From: Skeletonema tropicum
Lineage: Eukaryota; Bacillariophyta; Thalassiosirophyceae; Thalassiosirales; Thalassiosiraceae
Length of the DNA: 64,000 nucleotides
Direction: 5' to 3'
NCBI GenBank assembly: GCA_037178625.1
Contig: CM074135.1
Span: 171,001 to 235,000, forward strand
Shown in pieces: positions 48,466 to 61,913 of the stretch. The translations under genes and the position numbers were made by a program. The notes beneath the pieces were generated by a model. The model was not told where the DNA came from and searched no databases. It saw only the letters and a list, made by a program, of their open reading frames with translations. Numbering within the stretch: position 1 is the stretch's first letter; each line of letters opens with the position of its first letter.

Positions 48466-48917
48466 TAAGCGACCATTTTGTCGTTGCTGAATGATTTCAT
48501 TTCTGTTTCTGAATGCGTTGTAAAGGATTTTAGTAGTGTGTTAATCCTCTTGTCTTGTGGAGCTGCCTGGTTAACGTTCAGGTTGATTATGTCGCCGTCT
48601 GTAATGTTGACGAAACACAATACAACACCAAAAGCCATGTGCACTGCTGGTGCTTTGGAAACGTGCGAATCGAACAGTTCCTTCCTCTCCTTTTCGTTGA
48701 TTTCTAATGTAGCGATTTGCTCGTTGACTTTTTTGCTGGGTTTGATGGACGACGCTTCCGTGTTGTTGATGGGCTTGTTTGCAGCGGTTTCGGCAACACA
48801 TTCAGCAGCATCATTTGGCGGCATGGTCGGCGTTGTGGTGGCATCTTGGTTGGAAGCGACGTTTGCAGCTTCTTTTGTATTAGCTTCGATGGCGGCGGAT
48901 GCTGTTGTTCTTGTCAT

Positions 48918-49582
48918 GATGATGTTATGTTTTTTGATGTTTTTTGTGATGTTTGCGCTTCGATAGCTGCTCCAATGATATGAGAGTGCCGGTTCTCTGC
49001 TGTTTTTGTGTCTTGAAGTTCGGTGATGATGTGATGTCTCCTTGAAGTTCCCTACAAGGAATGATGATGTCAGTATGACACGTCAGATTTTTCACACGTA
49101 GGAATTAGTATTGTTTTTATAAGCCATTGTCAAAAAAAATTGTCCCATAATTTATCCGATTTACTTTGTAAGGTGTGTATTGTGTTACATTTTTTCTGCA
49201 ACAAGCCAATAGGGCTATTAGAGCAGAGCTAGATCGCTCTGATGATGTGTTTTTCTTCACTTCTTTTGCCCATCACAGTTCTCTATATCTGTCAAGTTGA
49301 CACTAATATTCTGCCCGCGTGTTCTTTGTGGCATCTATTGGTGATGATGTGGTGAAATATTCTGCCCGCGTGTTCTTTGTGGGATCTTTTGGTGATGATG
49401 TGGTCGAAGTCGATATTTTGTAAGATATTTCAACATAGGAATCAATATATGTTCCCTTGATCTGCTTTTCTTTGCTTCCGGCAGTATTTTTCGCCTTTCC
49501 TCAACAACATATTCGCCCTTTTTGACCTCTCATAATTTTTTGTCAAAATATTATTCAATTCGATTACTACTCGGCCATTACT
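48918..49582. promoter_or_regulatory. Divergent intergenic region (G-outer)
   Basis: Same content as 28331-28995: the 51-bp tandem duplication lies at about 49306-49407. A few base differences are visible near 49135-49145. No gene is seen. Confidence 0.5.
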
Positions 49583-52500
49583 ATGAAATTTGGATTTACA
49601 AACGAGCGTGCTACCTCCAGCACTTCTTCTTCTGCCACCAGCCGCTCCACTCGAAAGCTTCGTAAGCGATCTCCAGCAGAGGGTGCAGAGGCCGCTCAAA
49701 GCGTCAGTCTCACCAAAGATCCGCAATCATCCGCATCAGCTCCACATCCTTCAAACTCTCCTATTGGTAAGTTTGATGTGTACAATGTTTCCTGGAAACA
49801 TCTCATCATCGACAGCGCGATTCTTCGCGATATGGCCGAGTCTTCTTTCGGGTATGCCATGGATTCTGATTTCGACGATCCGTTGTCGACGCTTCGTTCG
49901 TTGTTCGAGTCATGCTCCGAGCATGAATTATTGTATGTTAGTGCTACGATCGGTATGGAAGCCATTCGCAACGACAAGGTGGCTCTTATCGATGAGATCA
50001 TTAAGACCATGTCCACGAAGAAGCAGCTATCTTTCGGTTGTACCCAGCTGCAGTCTGGTAGCATCGTCTCTGTTTCGCCAAGAGAAAAAGTCGAAAAATG
50101 TGAGGTGAAATCGTGAGTGACATCATAAAATATTTTTGTGATCATGCCCTTTTTATTTTCTCCGCGATTTTTTATTAACCTCAATTATCCTTTTTCTGAC
50201 AGTGCCGATCGCAAGATGGCTGCCCCTCAAGTTCATTCTCGCACAACTCACTTCTCTGGTGATGTTTCATCAACACCAACTAAGAGTGATGGTGATTTTG
50301 TCAACAATAAGGCGTCGTAAGTACTTCACTGTTTTTATACGTTCCTCTCATTTATTCTGCTTGTCCCGCTAAATGGTTCGCACCATATAATCTTGTGTGT
50401 CCTACAATATAAATATGTGCTCATGACAAATTTATTTCTCTTTTCGATTATGCATCGAAGTGATGGGTATGAGCCGTATTATCACGACGAGTTGACAAGC
50501 GGTCAATGGCTCCGGAAGACTCTTATTAGAAAGAGTGGCTCTAGTATTGGGAAGGAATACTACAAATTTGTTGCACCGACCGGTCGCATTTTTTACAGCC
50601 TCAAAGCTGCAAAGGAGTTCGACGCGTCTATCAAAAATGAGTCTTCTGGTACACTAGCGTCTGCTGAGGATCTTCCAAAGGAAGAAGAGCCACATAGCCC
50701 TTCGCAATTGTTGGCGGATCAAGCCAAGGACGTCATAAAGTCGATTGCTATGGTTGTACAACCTCCAATTTACAATGAAGTTGTGAATGTCAGCGTCGAC
50801 GTCGATAACATAGCTTGTGATGATCTTGTGAAGAAACATGGCTTGTCCTTAATTACAACTGCGGGTAGAAACTATGAAACTAAGCCCGGTGACGAGACAA
50901 TCGATCTGCGAAACACTACATCCATTCCGTATATGACGAGTTGCGTTTTGAATGATTCTACAAAAGCTAGTTGGCACGGTACTGAGGCACTTTTTGTAGA
51001 TTTCATTCAAACGGTTCTTGATCAAGTCGACGACGATCATGATTACTTCAGTCAAGTGACACCAGTTCTCCGTCAGTTCCTTCTCGAGAGCAGCAGTTCA
51101 TATAAGAGGGAATTACACACAATCCAGTGGTATTACACCTTGTTTGACTCGTTCAGCCGTATGTTTGGCGTTGATATTGGGCTAATTCTTCCTCCTGACG
51201 GGCTAAAAGATTGTGAGGTGTCGAGATTAGTGCGTTTTCCATTTGGTGTAGAATCCCGCGATGCCTTTTCGCCCGTTATTGTGTACAGGCTGTTGCTCGA
51301 TCGGACTAAGATTGAGAATCGCCTTGGTGATGGTGGTTGTATTGTTGCGGGTGTATCAGTGTTTGTGTTCCGTAATCGTGAAGAGTCCTCTGAGGTAGCT
51401 TTATCTGCTGGAGGTGATGTCAGGTCACGCAGCGGCTCTGATCGTTCAGACGAACCATTAGATTACAAACTTGAGATTTTCTCTCCTGATACAAAGCGCT
51501 TGAAATCGGATTCTGGCAATTTTAGGGGACCATCTCTGTTCGACCGTGTCGCCAATGGCAAATCAAGTTTCGGTGACCAATCGCATTCATTTAAAGAGGC
51601 TCTTCCAAATGAGATTGATATCAGTGACACCAAAATGTCGGCTCGAAGTTTGTTTACAACCCCCAACAATCGTCAATCTGCTAAAAGTTCGAAGGAAGAC
51701 TCAGACATGATCGAGAAGTTACAGGCAGAGATTGAAATGTTGAAAGAGAAGAACAATGCGACTCAGAGCACAGCAACTGAGTTAATTTCGAAAGGTGAGT
51801 TACAAAAATATCAGGTAGATCAGACGAGCGAGGGTGATGAAGTGTCTTCTGGCGTAGTCTCTCGTGGTGGATGGGGGGGCTTAGTGTCTGGCGGTAAAGA
51901 AGCTATTTTGAAAGTTGCATCTCCAGTAAAGAAGCGGAAGAGCAGTCGAGTAGCCCTGCAAGTCAGTCCTCCAATCTTCAACAAGAAAACTGGTGGACAA
52001 AGCTGCTTCATAATCTTCATGGAAATGGGTGTAGATGCATGGTGGCTCAAGTCTGAAACCATGTCGTCTGTGTGCGAAACATTCTTCAAGCACGTTCACA
52101 AGCAGAACGAAGTTGCCAGTTGATATTTTTTCAATGAAACAACTATTAAAGCTCTCGTCTTTGGTGGTGACAACAATATTGCAAAGAAGACTCGCAAAAG
52201 TGGGGCTACCTACCCGATCTACAAGATGTGTTGCATTATGAACTTCCCAGGAAAAGGCTTTCCAGTCGAAACGCACTTGACTAAGTTTGAATCCAACATC
52301 AAGAGCATGTTTTCCGATGCCACAGTCCCAGCGGTCATCGCTCTCGATGCGATGAAAGTATCTTCGTCCAATCTTTACAACGGCTTCTTCAACGGGGAAT
52401 ATCGTCAAGGATCCATGAAGACTGTCACTTACAAAGATGATGATGAGCTGTGTAAAGATATCAAAGCTGCATTGGAAGCTACCTTCAAAAATGGCTTTGG

Positions 52501-52678
52501 TACAAAGACGCTTAACCAACCGCTCAATAAGCATTTAACTGACTGGGGTATCAAGCAATACTTGACTGAAATTGGATACACCTCTTTCGATGACGTCAAA
52601 GATTGCGACAGGAATAGCATCTATCGTGGTCGCAACTTCCCGATTTGGAGTGCTATTGAGGAGGACATTGTCAATTAG
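49583..52678 (+). pseudogene. 953-aa MKFG protein of G-outer, with premature stop
   Basis: Exons are 49583-50112, 50203-50316 and 50461-52678, as in G-inner. A TGA at 52121-52123 ends the frame about 185 codons early. Against G-inner it results from one of three substitutions clustered within about six bases (GCTACG to GATATT). The rest of the frame is intact downstream. Confidence 0.8.
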
Positions 52679-52719
52679 TGCATGATTGATGATTAAATTA
52701 TGGCTTGGGAGTACAATCT

Positions 52720-55700
52720 ATGCAATTGGGTGAAATATTGCTTTGTTAACATTCTAGAAACGAATTCTATACTGACATATTCTTTTTCCTTCCTACTTTT
52801 TTCATATAATCCAATCATCTGGCTGCATCGGACTAACTACCAGTGTCGTCTTCTCCATCGGGTGAGCCATTAGCAGACATCTCGATTCCAGTTGTGACAC
52901 CTGTAAAAGATACAACATCGTCCATTGCTAGTAGACAAAGTGAGTTTTTGTACTTGTACGAGTGTCACTGGTACGGTGTACGCTCCTGAAAATAAATTTG
53001 TTCTCACCACAAAAATATTTTGAGGTCCGATACTTCACTTCATCGCTGACAATTTTGGTCTTTTCCCAATGTTACTTCCAGCTCCGAATATATCGTTAAA
53101 ACATATAATATTCTTCGTGACAACCTGGCTTCAAAAAGTCCTATGTGTCAAGAAAGTCCGAAACAAAGGCATACCGCTGAAGGAGATCAAGAAGCAAAGT
53201 ATGGTCGCTGAACAAAATTTGGTAGACGGTCATCGCGAGACGAAGCTTCGTTTCATTCCGAAACACAAATCACAGGAACTTAATGCCATAATCGTGTTAG
53301 TGACACTTAGCAACATAATGGAGTTACAGAAACACTCCTTAGACAGTCCTGTTTGCCACACCTTTTGCTACAGCTTGGTCAGTTTGGGTATATCATCCCT
53401 GGAGAGAAGTTCTTTGCCCAAGGCCAAGTCTTCATTCCGCGAGCAGGTCTCAACCGCTGTAAATGCCAATGTCAATCATTGTTTTGCGTTGCCGTTCAAG
53501 ACGAACGACCAAAGACTCTTGTCAGCAGACAGGTTGTCTTCGGACCTATCGTCGAGGTTGTAGAATCTGGCTAATGGCCGTGACATTCCGTCGCTGTCGT
53601 CGTATTTTGAGAACTCTCTTAGAGACAACATTAAGAGGAACGCTGTGGTAGTACACAGTATGGATTTTGCAACACTCGAGCCGGAAGAGTGTTTAAATGA
53701 TGCTGTTCTCAATTTTTGGTTCAAATGGGTGACTACACCAAGGTGTCCAGAGGACAAAACGTCTTCAGTACACATTTGCTCAACATTCCTTCTTTCGAGC
53801 GTATTGAACGATGGATACAATGAGAGATACCAAAAGTGGCTAAAGAATGTCAACATCTTTGACAAATCGATGGTATTGTTTCCGGTGCATCTAGCTCATC
53901 ATTGGAGTTTGATAGTGGTGCTGAATCCGAAGCTCATAAATCAGACTAAAAGACGATGGAACGATTCAATGTACACAGGAGATGTATTTGCCATGATCCA
54001 TCTGGATTGTCTTGGGTGCGGAACGGTGCATAATAAGCAGCATCTTGCAGGAGCCGTTCGAGGCATACTCAACAAGGAATGGGATAAGTACAACAACAAT
54101 GCTCTGGACAAAACAAACCGACCTTTCAGTCATCGGCACGAGTCATGTAAATTATATTCTCCCAAAGGTGAGTCGTACGCATAGTATGTATTATTTTATC
54201 CTGTCATACACTACTGATGACAAACTCACAAGAATACTACCTTCCATCAGTTCTCGTGCAGACCAACAGCTATGATTGTGGTGTACATGTCTGTCGTTAC
54301 GTAGTGAACCTAGTGCGGATGTTGAACGATGCAGAGGTGAAAATGCCTAACGTGAAAATGACGGATGTGATGGACAATTTCTCCACCAGCATTAGTGGTC
54401 ACGAGTTGTTTGGCTATACTGAATCCGACATTAGTAGGATGCGGACTGAAATATACAACGTTATGGCCCATACTATGAAGTCCTATCAACACCACCGCAT
54501 ACACGAACCTAGGTCTGATCATGATCCAGTCAGTGATAGCGAAGAAGACGAAGAAGAGGTGGAAATTCTTGACAGTCAGACTTCAGAAGACACTGACGTA
54601 GTAATGTCAGATGCAGAGATCATTGAGGATGCGTCGTATCAATTTCAATCGGACCAAGATGACCATCTCTCCGTCGATACAGAAGGTAAGTGCTCTTTGT
54701 CTAAAGCAAAATAGTACTTATATACTTCAACAAAATAAATTTGACATCTGTACAAAATTATTTTACAACCTTCAATATCAGGTGACATCGAACAAGTTCG
54801 AATGAGCTCCGACGACAATTACAATTACATTCACGTCGATTGTAACTTGGACTGCGACGATGAAGTTCAGCCAGCATCCAGCGACTTGAATACATTCGTT
54901 CAGATGGGTGACATCATAGAATACAGGAGCTCAAAGAATGATGTACCAAGGAAGGGCGTAATTGTCGCCATTGGTGATCCTACATCAGAAGAGATTATTC
55001 AAATATCTGACGGCACGTGGCTCATGAGAAAGGTCCACCATGTGAAGCGGTTGGAAATCGTTCGACCATTAGAAGACAAGAGGTTGGTGAATCCTTCGCC
55101 GAAGTGGAAGGGTCTCGACAAAGTGGTTGTCATTCCTCCGTACGAAACCGCCGATGAAAATGACAGTGATTGCGTTTCATTAAAATCAGAAGTGACAGAA
55201 GAATTTGAATTCGACGAATCAGCATCTAGCAAGGAAGAAAAGATTCCCATGCACACGTTGAGGTCAGAAAAGAATTACAGACAAAGAACATCGAGTGGAG
55301 TCACTGGTATTAACCACAAATCAAAATCACGACGAGTTAAGAGCGGTGTAGCATATCTAGACCAGAGGCGCGACACAAGAAAGTACATTAGCTGGGCAAA
55401 TGCAGGGAATGATTACGAGAAGGCGAGGTCAGTCATAAACCAGTTATACTTGGATACTCTATGTTACGGTATTGTGGATAAATTCTACGAGAAGAAGCCG
55501 TATGATGCTCCAACCTTTAGAGAGTACCAAGAGAGGGTCACAGTAATAAAAAAAATGGTGGATTATCGAGCGAGGAATGAATTCAAGAAACTGAACATCA
55601 CGCTTGACGTAACATTCATGGACAATCCTCGCCTTGGTGAGCGTGGCAGGTCGAACGAGACAAACCGAGCCAGACAAACTATAGAGGAGATGTTGAAATT

Positions 55701-58700
55701 CGAGCATAAGATGAGAACGCTGGACCTACAAACCTGCAGTGTTTGCCTGGAGAACAAGTTGGTATTTAAGGAAAGGAGCGTATGCGAAACATGCAAGAAA
55801 AAGAATCACTCAGAATCCTACTTTCTAGAGAACAACCTTCATCCAGTCTGGTACGAACGAGACAGCGAAGGATGCATCAAAATGGGCGAAGACGGCAAAC
55901 AAGTCGTGAGGTACGACATACCGGTCGAGCTGAAAGACCTGACAATGGCAGAACAACTGCTGATTCGACGGTGTTCGCCATTCATACCATCGATGCACAT
56001 CAAGGACGGTATCTATGGTATCAACGGCCATTGCGTTTGCTTTCCACAGGATATCGAAACTATGTGCACAGAACTGCCTCAAACCCAATCGAACATGGTC
56101 ATTTTTATCCGCCACATGAGCGATCATCACGAGGGCATTCAGAAAAGTCGTCATTACAAAGTGAGAAAGGAGAAGGTCCTAGCAGCTCTGAAGTGGCTCA
56201 AGATTCACCATCGCGGCTACCATGACATTACAATTTCGGAGTCAAATCTTGATTGGATAAAGAACGGTTCTATCTACGATGTGGCAGAGACACACACTCT
56301 GAAAACGAAGCGAAGCAGAAGGGATGTTGTCGCAAATGCAACTGAAACGCTGTCGGGCAACCAATGTGATACAGAAGCTAATGACGATGACGTTGAAGTC
56401 CAGACAATTCACCCGAACTACAAAGGTGATGTGCCCAACGCCACCCAAACAAAAGTCATCAAAGATTTCGTAAACATAGCGAAACAGACAGGACAGAAGG
56501 ATAAGATTCTCAACTTCCCTCCGATCGATCACAGCAAGCCATTGAAGTGAGTGAACAATTCTTCCCAGTGCTATGTTTGTTCACCTCAATATGCCATGTA
56601 TTCTTTGGACTGACCATTAATGTTATCCAAATAATGCGTCTTCGTCTACCAGTGAGTTCGACGCAATGGAACAAGTTTTCGTGAATGCATATCCGTGTCT
56701 TTTCCCAGGCGGTATTGGTGACGTGTATGACCCAATACGAGGAAAGGTGAAAGACATCCATAGCTGGGCAACGCATATGATACGGTTCAAAGATGGAAGG
56801 TTCATCAACGATCAAATGTTTTGCTTGTATGTCTTCAACATGCTGCAAAGACACACTAACAACACGCAGGGGAACTTCTTCTACAAGGACAAGAACTTCC
56901 TTGGTGCTAGCGTGAGAATGCCTCCGACGGTGGAAGAGTTACAACAACAGTTTGCGGCAGGAGACATGAAGTATTTGAACAAGTTGCGCTACCTCGCAAA
57001 GGGCATAAGAGGATCAGACAGTTTCTGGCGAGGAAAGACGGAAGAGTTGGAAGCGTGGATAGACTTCCACATATCCTGTGGACACGGTCCTCCCACCCAC
57101 TTCACAACGCTGTCATGTGCGGAGAATTGGTGGCCAGATCTGCGAAGGCTAATGATCAAGCTCGAGAAACAAGCTGGTAATATCGAGCATGCCGAACTGC
57201 TAGCAAAGAAGGACTTCGTAGCAATGACCAAATCTGTCAAACGATTTACGTTGTACGTCAATGATTTCTTCATGAAAAGGTCGAGGGTGTTTCTCGACAC
57301 AGTGGTGAAAAACGCTCTTGGTATTGAGCATTACTGGGCCAGGGTCGAGTTCGCACCAGGGAGGGGTCAGATTCATTTACACTTACTGGGAATTGGTAGG
57401 GACAAGTCTTCTTTGTATGATTTCTATCGGGCTAAGTCGGAGGAGGAGAAGGTTAAGGTTATGGAGAAGTACGCCACTGGTGTGTTGGACATGACAGCCG
57501 ACATTCGCGTAAATGAAGACCACGTTTCGGACAGGTCGCCCGACTCGATCAATCCACTAATGCACCGGTTTTGTGAATGCCCTGATAAAGGAGAGGACGT
57601 TCGAATGTTATGTCAAGAATGCATGGTGCACAAATGCAATAATTACTGCCTTGGTGACAACAGAAAGCATGAGCCACGAGAGTGTAGGTTTGATCATGGC
57701 AAAGAGTCCGAGTACGGCAAAGGTGACACACCCGGAAAGCCGCTCTGCAACATGTCGGTCATTGTCACTGATCGTAGAGGCTTAGAACATTTCAGATTAC
57801 CGCGAACGCAATCGCGTAAGGCTGTCCAGCACAGCAAGACGCTATTGCAATGCTGGAGGGGCAATGTCGATATCCAGCTATTGATTTACAGGTCGCACCC
57901 CGACAAGCCGGATGTTACTGAGATAGAGAGTGTTTGCAAGTATGTCGTAGCATACGCAAGCAAGAAGAATCACACTTCAAAGCAGGAAAAGGAAGCTGTA
58001 CAAAACATTGTCCAGAGGTGAGATCTATACTTCTTTTGCTTGGTAACATTTCCATCGACAAAATAAATTTGTCTTCTCTACATTTTTATTTTTTGCCATT
58101 TTACTGAATTTTGATTCCAAACCATCAAATCGTGATCAAACCAAATAGCAAAAGCTCCGCCGACATCAATGGTGTCCAAACCTTGGTCAAGATGTCCCTA
58201 AACATGATGACAAGCAAGAGGCTCATCAGCATTCAAGAGGCTGTGCACGAGATAGATCGACTGAATTTAACACTGTGTTCGGATGTTATCACCTACGTTT
58301 CGATACAAAACTGTCTGAAACTGCGAAAATCCTCCGACCCAAAGCCAAAAGATCTAGTGTATTGCTACGCAACACGTGATGAAAAACACAACAGATTTTC
58401 ATTGGACGAGTATTTCTATAAGGTTTGGTGCAAGAAAAACTTCATGATCGACCCTGATAGCGATCGGGAATGTAACAGGATCCTACTCCCAAGAGGTCTC
58501 AACTGCAGACCACGATACCCTATCGACTTCGATTACGCACGAGGGATGTTAATCATGCACAAACCGTGGAGTTTCAAGAATCCATTATGTACCAGAGACA
58601 AACAACGGACAATTGACACTTTCAAACAAATGCTCGACACTAGAGTTGTCCCTACAAATGTTGTGACCGAATATGAGCGAGCTGTAAGGTATGCTCACGA

Positions 58701-60954
58701 GAAGAGAATTGAGGTAGTGGCGAAGCAGGGCACTATTCAGGCAGATGTCAACATAGACGATCTCGATCCAGAAGACGCGGAACAATTCCTGAACTGGTTC
58801 CATTCCAGCCAGTTAACTGACATGAGGACCAACCCGATCCTTGCGGAAAACATGACAGTGGACATAGGATTGAACCACGATTGGTCGGCGAGCTTCTTCC
58901 AGGGAGAAAGGGACATAACAATTCCTGGGGAGGAGTACACGATCATGATTAGGGATCATGCTACCAAGGTACTAAATGATGAGAATGATCCAACTGATAT
59001 TCCCACAAAATCAGATGGTACAAAGTATGACATCAACGACCTATCCGACGAACAACGAATGATAGTGCTCGCGACGGTCGATACAGTTGTCAAGTTCCTA
59101 GAGAACGACGAAGACTACAAGCCGCTGCGAGCCACCATTACTGGCATGGGCGGATGTGGAAAGTCACATGTCATAAGCACTATCATATCCATCATAAGAG
59201 AAATGACCGACGTGAACAACACAGTCCAAGTTGCCGCACCGTCTGGCAGTGCTGCTTATAATGTCAAGGGCTGCACGCTGCATTCCCTTCTTGGTATTAA
59301 CGTGCAGGTGCCATGGGCATCTTTGAATGTTGAAAGGAAGAAAGAGCTTCAAAAGAAGCTCAAAGAACTTCTTGTCTTGATGGTCGACGAGAGAAGCATG
59401 ATGAATTCACACGTGACATATGGAGCTGAACAGCACGTTCGAGAATGCGCATTTTACGGACACAATAACACGGAGCGGTGGGGTGGTGTTCCTGTTGTAC
59501 TGTTGTTCGGTGACGATTTCCAATTGCCACCAACGGACAAGAATGGAGCCATAAGCGGATATGACAAGTATCACAATAACCAGAGACCCCAATCAATGAC
59601 TGCAAGAAGCAAGAACAACCAGGTATGCGAGTACGAAGGTTGTTACATTCTTACTGTCATGATGGTAGATAATGTGTTCAAATTGACTCGAAACTTCAGG
59701 ACACAAGACAAGGACGACTGCGAATTGATGAACAGAATGAGAGTGGGCGATCAAACAAAGGAGGACGCACGTCGTTTGATCAACTTGCATTTAAGCTACT
59801 ATTCCTCCAAGTTCAGAGACACTATCGAGGACGATCCAAAAACATTGCATGCCTACGCAAAACGGGAGGAAATGAATAAGCAAAATGTCAAAATGCTCGT
59901 AAAAACACAGAAACGGCTGTCAGTACCGGTAGCACGGCTCAGATGCCAATTCAAGAGCAACATGGTTGGCAATCCCACTGTGTACCAGTCGCATTTCTTC
60001 GGCAAAAAGATGTTGTACACTTTAGACGTTTCCGTTGGTGTGCACGTGTGCCTGGAGACAGCGAACATTGATCCGAACTCTGGCCTGTACGTTGGAGCGA
60101 TTGGGAAGGTGATTGACATCGTTTATGACGAGCAGCACTCCGTAGGACCAAACACAAATGGTGTTGAATCCCTCCCAAAGTATATAGTCGTTGATTTCCC
60201 ATACTTCAAACCGCGGCAAGGCATTGAACCCTGGGACAAAAAGAATCCAACGGTGAGTGAATGTAGAAATGTATGCTTGAATTCGAAATATAGCATGGCA
60301 CTGATCAATCATCCCTCTTTACACAAATTTGCAATCACTCCACTCCACCACTCCACTCAGCACGTGCCAATACCACCCTACACTCACATCTGCAACAAGG
60401 GATGCTGTACTGCCACGTTCATGCCCCTGCAAATTGCATTCGCAATCACAATACACCGCTGCCAGGGCATGGAGGCTGGGTTCGGCAAGGACGATCGATG
60501 GAATCGCATGGTGATAGATCCGTCAGATGAGCTCTGGGAGAGAAGCCAGTGCCTTGGGACAGGATACGTTGCTACCAGCAGGGGCAAAACACTTGGTTCC
60601 AAAAATGTTATGCACCCGACGGATAGTGCCATTTATTGGACAGGGCCGAGCGTGTCTGTAGAACGGTTACACAATTGCAAGACGAACCAAGATGGCCAAC
60701 TCTGCAAACTCTTCAAGAAGCGGGACAAATGGGTCAAGTACCTTGACGGCAAGGCAGAAGAAACCAAGACAAGATACAACAAAAGAAAGCTTGATGAAAT
60801 GACGAAAACAACTTATCAAAAGGCAGTGAGTGGTACTTTAATAAAGAATAGAGAGGACCTGACGAACCGCATCACCGAAATCATAACCAGCCCAAACAAA
60901 AAATGGAAAGAAACGAAGAAAGAATACCAATTGCCACGCGATTATTTTGCCTAG
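52720..60954 (+). pseudogene. Helitron transposase of G-outer, with stop before the protease core
   Basis: It has the same eight-exon layout as G-inner, shifted by 20,587 bp. A TAG at 53561-53563 (TCG in G-inner) stops the frame upstream of the Ulp1 core, so no full polyprotein can be made. Downstream, the DUF6570-like, Rep and helicase parts are nearly unchanged (for example R to G in the zinc-binding exon, and L to S and Y to S in the Rep exon; helicase exons identical in translation). An ATG near the TAG (about 53660) could still initiate a shorter Ulp1-Rep-Hel product. Confidence 0.85.
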
Positions 60955-60959
60955 TGGAC

Positions 60960-61891
60960 GATACAATGCAATATTCACAACTTGCATGGAAAATAAATTT
61001 GTCTTCAAGACAAATTTATTATCAATCGCGGCAACATGACAAATTAACGACAATCAATAAAGGATACAACAAAGGGAGAATATTTCTCGTGATGAAGAAA
61101 CATGTCACCTATAATGACAATGTACCTGTATTTCTTTCTGCAAATGATGGTATCCTCGACAGATATAGCCAATCAACTTCTGTAACAAGCGCCTTAAAGC
61201 CAGGTACTTCTTGCTTTCTACGTAGGAACAAGTACAAATCCTACAGCGGTATGGTCTACAGAGCCTCTACGTGTCCACCAGGTAAACTTTCTCACTAAAC
61301 AGCTACTATACTGATTCCTACCAAGATCCCTGTAGAAAAAAGTTTGGAAAAAAATGGAGAATTTGTGACCATAAGGGGTTGGGCACCTCCCGGCCCCGTT
61401 ATCGACACTTCACTGCGCTTGTTTCGATACAATGCAATATTCACAACTTGCATGGAAAATAAATTTGTCTTCAAGACAAATTTATTATCAATCGCGGCAA
61501 CATGACAAATTAACGACAATCAATAAAGGATACAACAAAGGGAGAATATTTCTCGTGATGAAGAAACATGTCACCTATAATGACAATGTACCTGTATTTC
61601 TTTCTGCAAATGATGGTATCCTCGACAGATATAGCCAATCAATTTCTGTAACAAGCGCCTTAAAGCCAGGTACTTCTTGCTTTCTACGTAGGAACAAGTA
61701 CAAATCCTACAGCGGTATGGTCTACAGAGCCTCTACGTGTCCACCAGGTAAACTTTCTCACTAAACAGCTACTATACTGATTCCTACCAAGATCCCTGTA
61801 GAAAAAAGTTTGGAAAAAAATGGAGAATTTGTGACCATAAGGGGTTGGGCACCTCCCGGCCCCGTTATCGACACTTCACTGCGCTTGTTTC
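60960..61891. repeat. 466-bp tandem duplication at the 3' end of G-outer
   Basis: GATACAATGCAATATTC begins at 60960 and again at 61426, giving two 466-bp units. The second ends 22 bp before the element terminus. Junction microhomology is CGA. The units differ by about one base (CAACTTC versus CAATTTC). The duplication contains the AT hairpin and the block conserved with the A family, and explains exactly why G-outer is 466 bp longer than G-inner. Confidence 0.9.
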
Positions 61892-61913
61892 GACCCGGGG
61901 CCCCGAGGGCCGA
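61892..61913 (+). repeat. 3' terminus of G-outer
   Basis: The terminal hairpin GGCCCCGAGGGCC plus GA. The following T 61914 is copia sequence. Confidence 0.85.

Larger units (their letters stand above)
41358..48917 (-). pseudogene. 1,123-aa unknown protein of G-outer, disrupted twice
   Basis: Minus-strand exon 1 runs 48917-48466, is broken by A4, and resumes 44536-44491. Exon 2 is 44317-42982 and exon 3 starts at 42872. The last codons are replaced by the LTR element, so the frame runs on from NYYYYV into LTR sequence to 41239. Exon 3 is otherwise complete here and shows the ancestral sequence at the A3 site. Isolated substitutions against G-inner occur (for example Val/Lys changes near the GNHR segment). 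Confidence 0.75.
9026..61913 (+). mobile_element. G-outer: giant autonomous Helitron-type element, decayed, with nested insertions
   Basis: It starts TGAAATGG after host A 9025 and ends GGGCCGA before host T 61914. Joining 9025 to 61914 restores an uninterrupted copia protease frame reading PFFIDSCAN on the minus strand, so the limits are exact and there is no target duplication. Removing the LTR element with one target copy (30,028 bp, including G-inner and A2), A4 (3,929 bp) and a 466-bp duplication leaves 18,465 bp, the length of G-inner. Stops in two genes and insertions in a third make it non-functional. Confidence 0.9.

Noticed and set aside
44533..48469. 4-bp target duplication ATAA at A4
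   Set aside because: A3 shares only one base at its junction; the extra match at A4 is explained by the element beginning with TAA next to a host ATAA.
9026..61913. Giant virus or endogenous DNA virus (large size, Ulp1, helicase)
   Set aside because: No capsid, polymerase or packaging gene; HUH Rep plus Pif1-like helicase, hairpin ends and clean insertion are Helitron traits.
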